A DNA stretch of 64,000 nt from Pseudovibrio exalbescens. Lineage in GTDB: Bacteria; Pseudomonadota; Alphaproteobacteria; Rhizobiales; Stappiaceae. Below the pieces are notes generated by a model that made no database searches, was not told the DNA's origin, and saw only the letters and a program-made list of their open reading frames with translations. The translations under genes and the position numbers were made by a program. Each line of letters starts with the position of its first letter. Position 1 is the stretch's first letter. Positions 62,584-64,000 of the stretch are shown one piece after another. Location of the stretch: NCBI RefSeq assembly GCF_028737195.1, contig NZ_JAQZAJ010000002.1, forward strand, positions 806,001-870,000, given 5' to 3'.

Positions 62584-63261
62584 TTACTGATTAGCGAGTT
62601 TGTAAACCTCGGCCCGCACTTCCGGAAGACCCCAGCCCTTCTCGGAGGATGTCGAAATAACTTCCGGATAAGCGGCAGGGCGGCGCGACAGCTTTTGCAA
62701 GGTTTCTTCTTCAACGCGCTTGAGCTGGCCCGGCTTCAGCTTGTCGCCCTTGGTCAGGATGACTTGATAGGGTACAGCCGCCTTGTCTAGCACTTCCATT
62801 GCATCGAGGTCGTTCTTCTTGAGGCCATGCCGGCTATCAATAAGCGTAAACACGCGGCGCAGTGTCGCCCGGCCCCGAAGATAGTCGAAGACAAGATCAG
62901 TCCAAGCATCGACGAGGCCCTTAGGAGCCTGCGCGTAGCCATAGCCCGGCATATCAACCAGATTGATTGGACTTTCAGGAGCCGTGAAGAAGTTCAGCAT
63001 CTGTGTGCGACCGGGCGTGTTTGACGTGCGCGCCAAACCCTTGCGCCCGGTAAGTGCGTTGATAAGGCTGGACTTGCCAACGTTTGATCGCCCTGCGAAG
63101 GCGATTTCAGGCAAGTTCAGCGGTGGCAATTGCTCCAGTTGGGCAACGGAAGTCAAGAAATCCCACTCACGCGCAAAGAGAAGGCGGCCTGCTTCCAGCA
63201 GTTCTTTTTGTTTTTCTTCTTCAGGTGTCATGAGAGGTCTTCCGGTTCGGTCCGTGGTCAT
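62584..63261 (-). CDS. engB: Ribosome biogenesis GTPase EngB/YsxC
   Basis: A 225-residue GTPase of the YihA/YsxC family required for ribosome large-subunit assembly. G1 is GRSNVGKSS (57-65), the G2 Thr lies in NTPGRTQ, G3 is DMPGYG, G4 TKGD and G5 STSSEKG. The start could be 63261 or 63231 (GGAAG upstream of the latter). In relatives the membrane insertase yidC usually lies just upstream, but here an acetyltransferase occupies that place. Confidence 0.95.
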   Translation of the reverse strand: MTTDRTGRPLMTPEEEKQKELLEAGRLLFAREWDFLTSVAQLEQLPPLNLPEIAFAGRSNVGKSSLINALTGRKGLARTSNTPGRTQMLNFFTAPESPINLVDMPGYGYAQAPKGLVDAWTDLVFDYLRGRATLRRVFTLIDSRHGLKKNDLDAMEVLDKAAVPYQVILTKGDKLKPGQLKRVEEETLQKLSRRPAAYPEVISTSSEKGWGLPEVRAEVYKLANQ

Positions 63262-63291
63262 CTTACAGCAAAAGCGTTGGTTGGAGTGCTG

Positions 63292-63930
63292 TTACACTGC
63301 GTTCTCCAAAGCCGCAAGGTCTGCACCACGAATTGCGGCGAGGTTTCGCGAAATTTTATCAATGGGCCAGTCCCACCACGCAATCTCCAGAAGCTGCTCG
63401 ATGGTTTTGTCACAAAAACGCTTCTTCATCACCTGCGCGGGGTTACCTGCTGCAATGCAGTAGGGCGGTACATCTTTCGTGACCACGGCATAAGCGCCAA
63501 TAATAGCCCCGCTTCCGATGGAAACGCCCGGCATGATTGTGGCCCTACGTCCAATCCAGACATCATTGCCGACAACGGTGTCGCCCTTCTGGGAGGATGT
63601 AAAAGTTGAAAAATCGACACCCTCTTCCCATCCGTGTCCGAAAATGTTGAAGGGATAAGTCGAAAAGCCGCCAAGAGCATGGGTCGCCCCGTTCATGATG
63701 AACTGCGTTCCGGTTGCCAGCGCGCAGAACTTGCCAATCACCAACTCATCGCCAATAAAGTCAAAATGATAGAGTACGTTTCTGTTCTCAAAGTCAGAGG
63801 CGTTGTCATCATCATTGTAGTAGGTGAAGTCGCCAACCTTGATGGTTGACCGGCTGATGACGTTCTTCAGAAAAACAGTATGTGGCTCGCCATTAAGCGG
63901 AAGCCGCGTCGTAGGGTTCGGACCAGGCAT
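63292..63930 (-). CDS. CatB/Vat-like hexapeptide acetyltransferase
   Basis: A 212-residue left-handed beta-helix xenobiotic acetyltransferase-type protein. Family features are GKFCALATGTQFIMNGATHALGGFSTYPF and IMPGVSIGSGAIIGAYAVVTKDVPPYCIAAGNPAQVM. It resembles streptogramin A and chloramphenicol acetyltransferases, but many chromosomal members have no known resistance role. A strong GGAGG precedes the start. It ends 31 bases before engB. The last 70 bases of the window hold nothing I recognise. Confidence 0.88.
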   Translation of the reverse strand: MPGPNPTTRLPLNGEPHTVFLKNVISRSTIKVGDFTYYNDDDNASDFENRNVLYHFDFIGDELVIGKFCALATGTQFIMNGATHALGGFSTYPFNIFGHGWEEGVDFSTFTSSQKGDTVVGNDVWIGRRATIMPGVSIGSGAIIGAYAVVTKDVPPYCIAAGNPAQVMKKRFCDKTIEQLLEIAWWDWPIDKISRNLAAIRGADLAALENAV

Positions 63931-64000
63931 GGTGCCTCCATAAATAAGCTGCAGTTGCGGGAAATGCGTCTCGACAGAGATGCATCATTCTCGATTGTCA

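Noticed and set aside
63292-63930. Calling the CatB/Vat-like protein an antibiotic resistance gene
   Set aside because: The hexapeptide acetyltransferase family includes many chromosomal members of unknown substrate. Nothing around it suggests a mobile or resistance context.

Overview
The window reads as an ordinary chromosomal segment of an alphaproteobacterium. My best guess is a marine Stappiaceae/Rhodobacterales-type organism such as Pseudovibrio, but that placement is inference. Supporting signs are an Irr/ICE-type iron-control palindrome in front of bacterioferritin, CtrA-like TTAACC elements around a Caulobacter-style cpa/tad pilus locus, the engB-argB-HAD-dapD and dapE/truA/fmt/def blocks, and moderate GC (mid-50s percent by eye). 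Genes are densely packed. I saw no tRNA, rRNA, insertion sequence, prophage, CRISPR array or replication origin.

Layout. 0-6.2 kb: a partial SDR, an iron-storage pair (bfd, bfr), hrpB helicase, an mgsA-glk operon and a secreted DUF1194 VWA protein. 6.2-6.9 kb: a 664-base AT-rich gap with a possible tiny leader ORF and two perfect palindromes. 6.9-24.4 kb: a large nucleoside island. It holds a SorC/DeoR regulator, a BMP-type nucleoside ABC transporter, cdd, purine nucleoside phosphorylase, deoC, deoA, deoB and add. These are followed by URC1-like and URC4-like genes of reductive-independent uracil catabolism, upp, a divergent TrpF-like protein, ribokinase and a retropepsin-like protease. 24.5-35.7 kb: mixed metabolic and housekeeping genes (aldose epimerase, acetylpolyamine amidohydrolase, dapE, membrane proteins, truA, GNAT, MazG-like, fmt, def, SDR, rmuC). 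35.8-38.2 kb: a VOC/nitrilase/ghrA cluster. 38.3-52.8 kb: Flp/Tad pilus genes (flp, cpaA-F, tadB, tadC, tadD, two TadE-like genes and a secretin-N-domain protein), interrupted by a leucyl aminopeptidase, a MarR regulator and an NlpC/P60 protein. 53-55.6 kb: a MaoC-Pta fusion with ackA. 55.8-64 kb: HAD, DUF4265, dapD, LysR, pyrimidine nucleotidase-like HAD, argB, an EAL phosphodiesterase, engB and a CatB/Vat-like acetyltransferase.

How it works together. The nucleoside island appears able to import nucleosides, deaminate cytidine and adenosine, and split nucleosides phosphorolytically. Sugars would enter central metabolism through DeoB and DeoC. Free uracil could be converted to UMP by Upp and opened by the URC1/URC4 pair. 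Coupling of nucleoside uptake to the URC route, plus a TrpF-fold protein that keeps its catalytic Cys/Asp but has lost the anthranilate-recognising Arg, is the most interesting system in the window. Most other regions look like conserved housekeeping gene sets, with one likely ancient inversion separating dapD from dapE.
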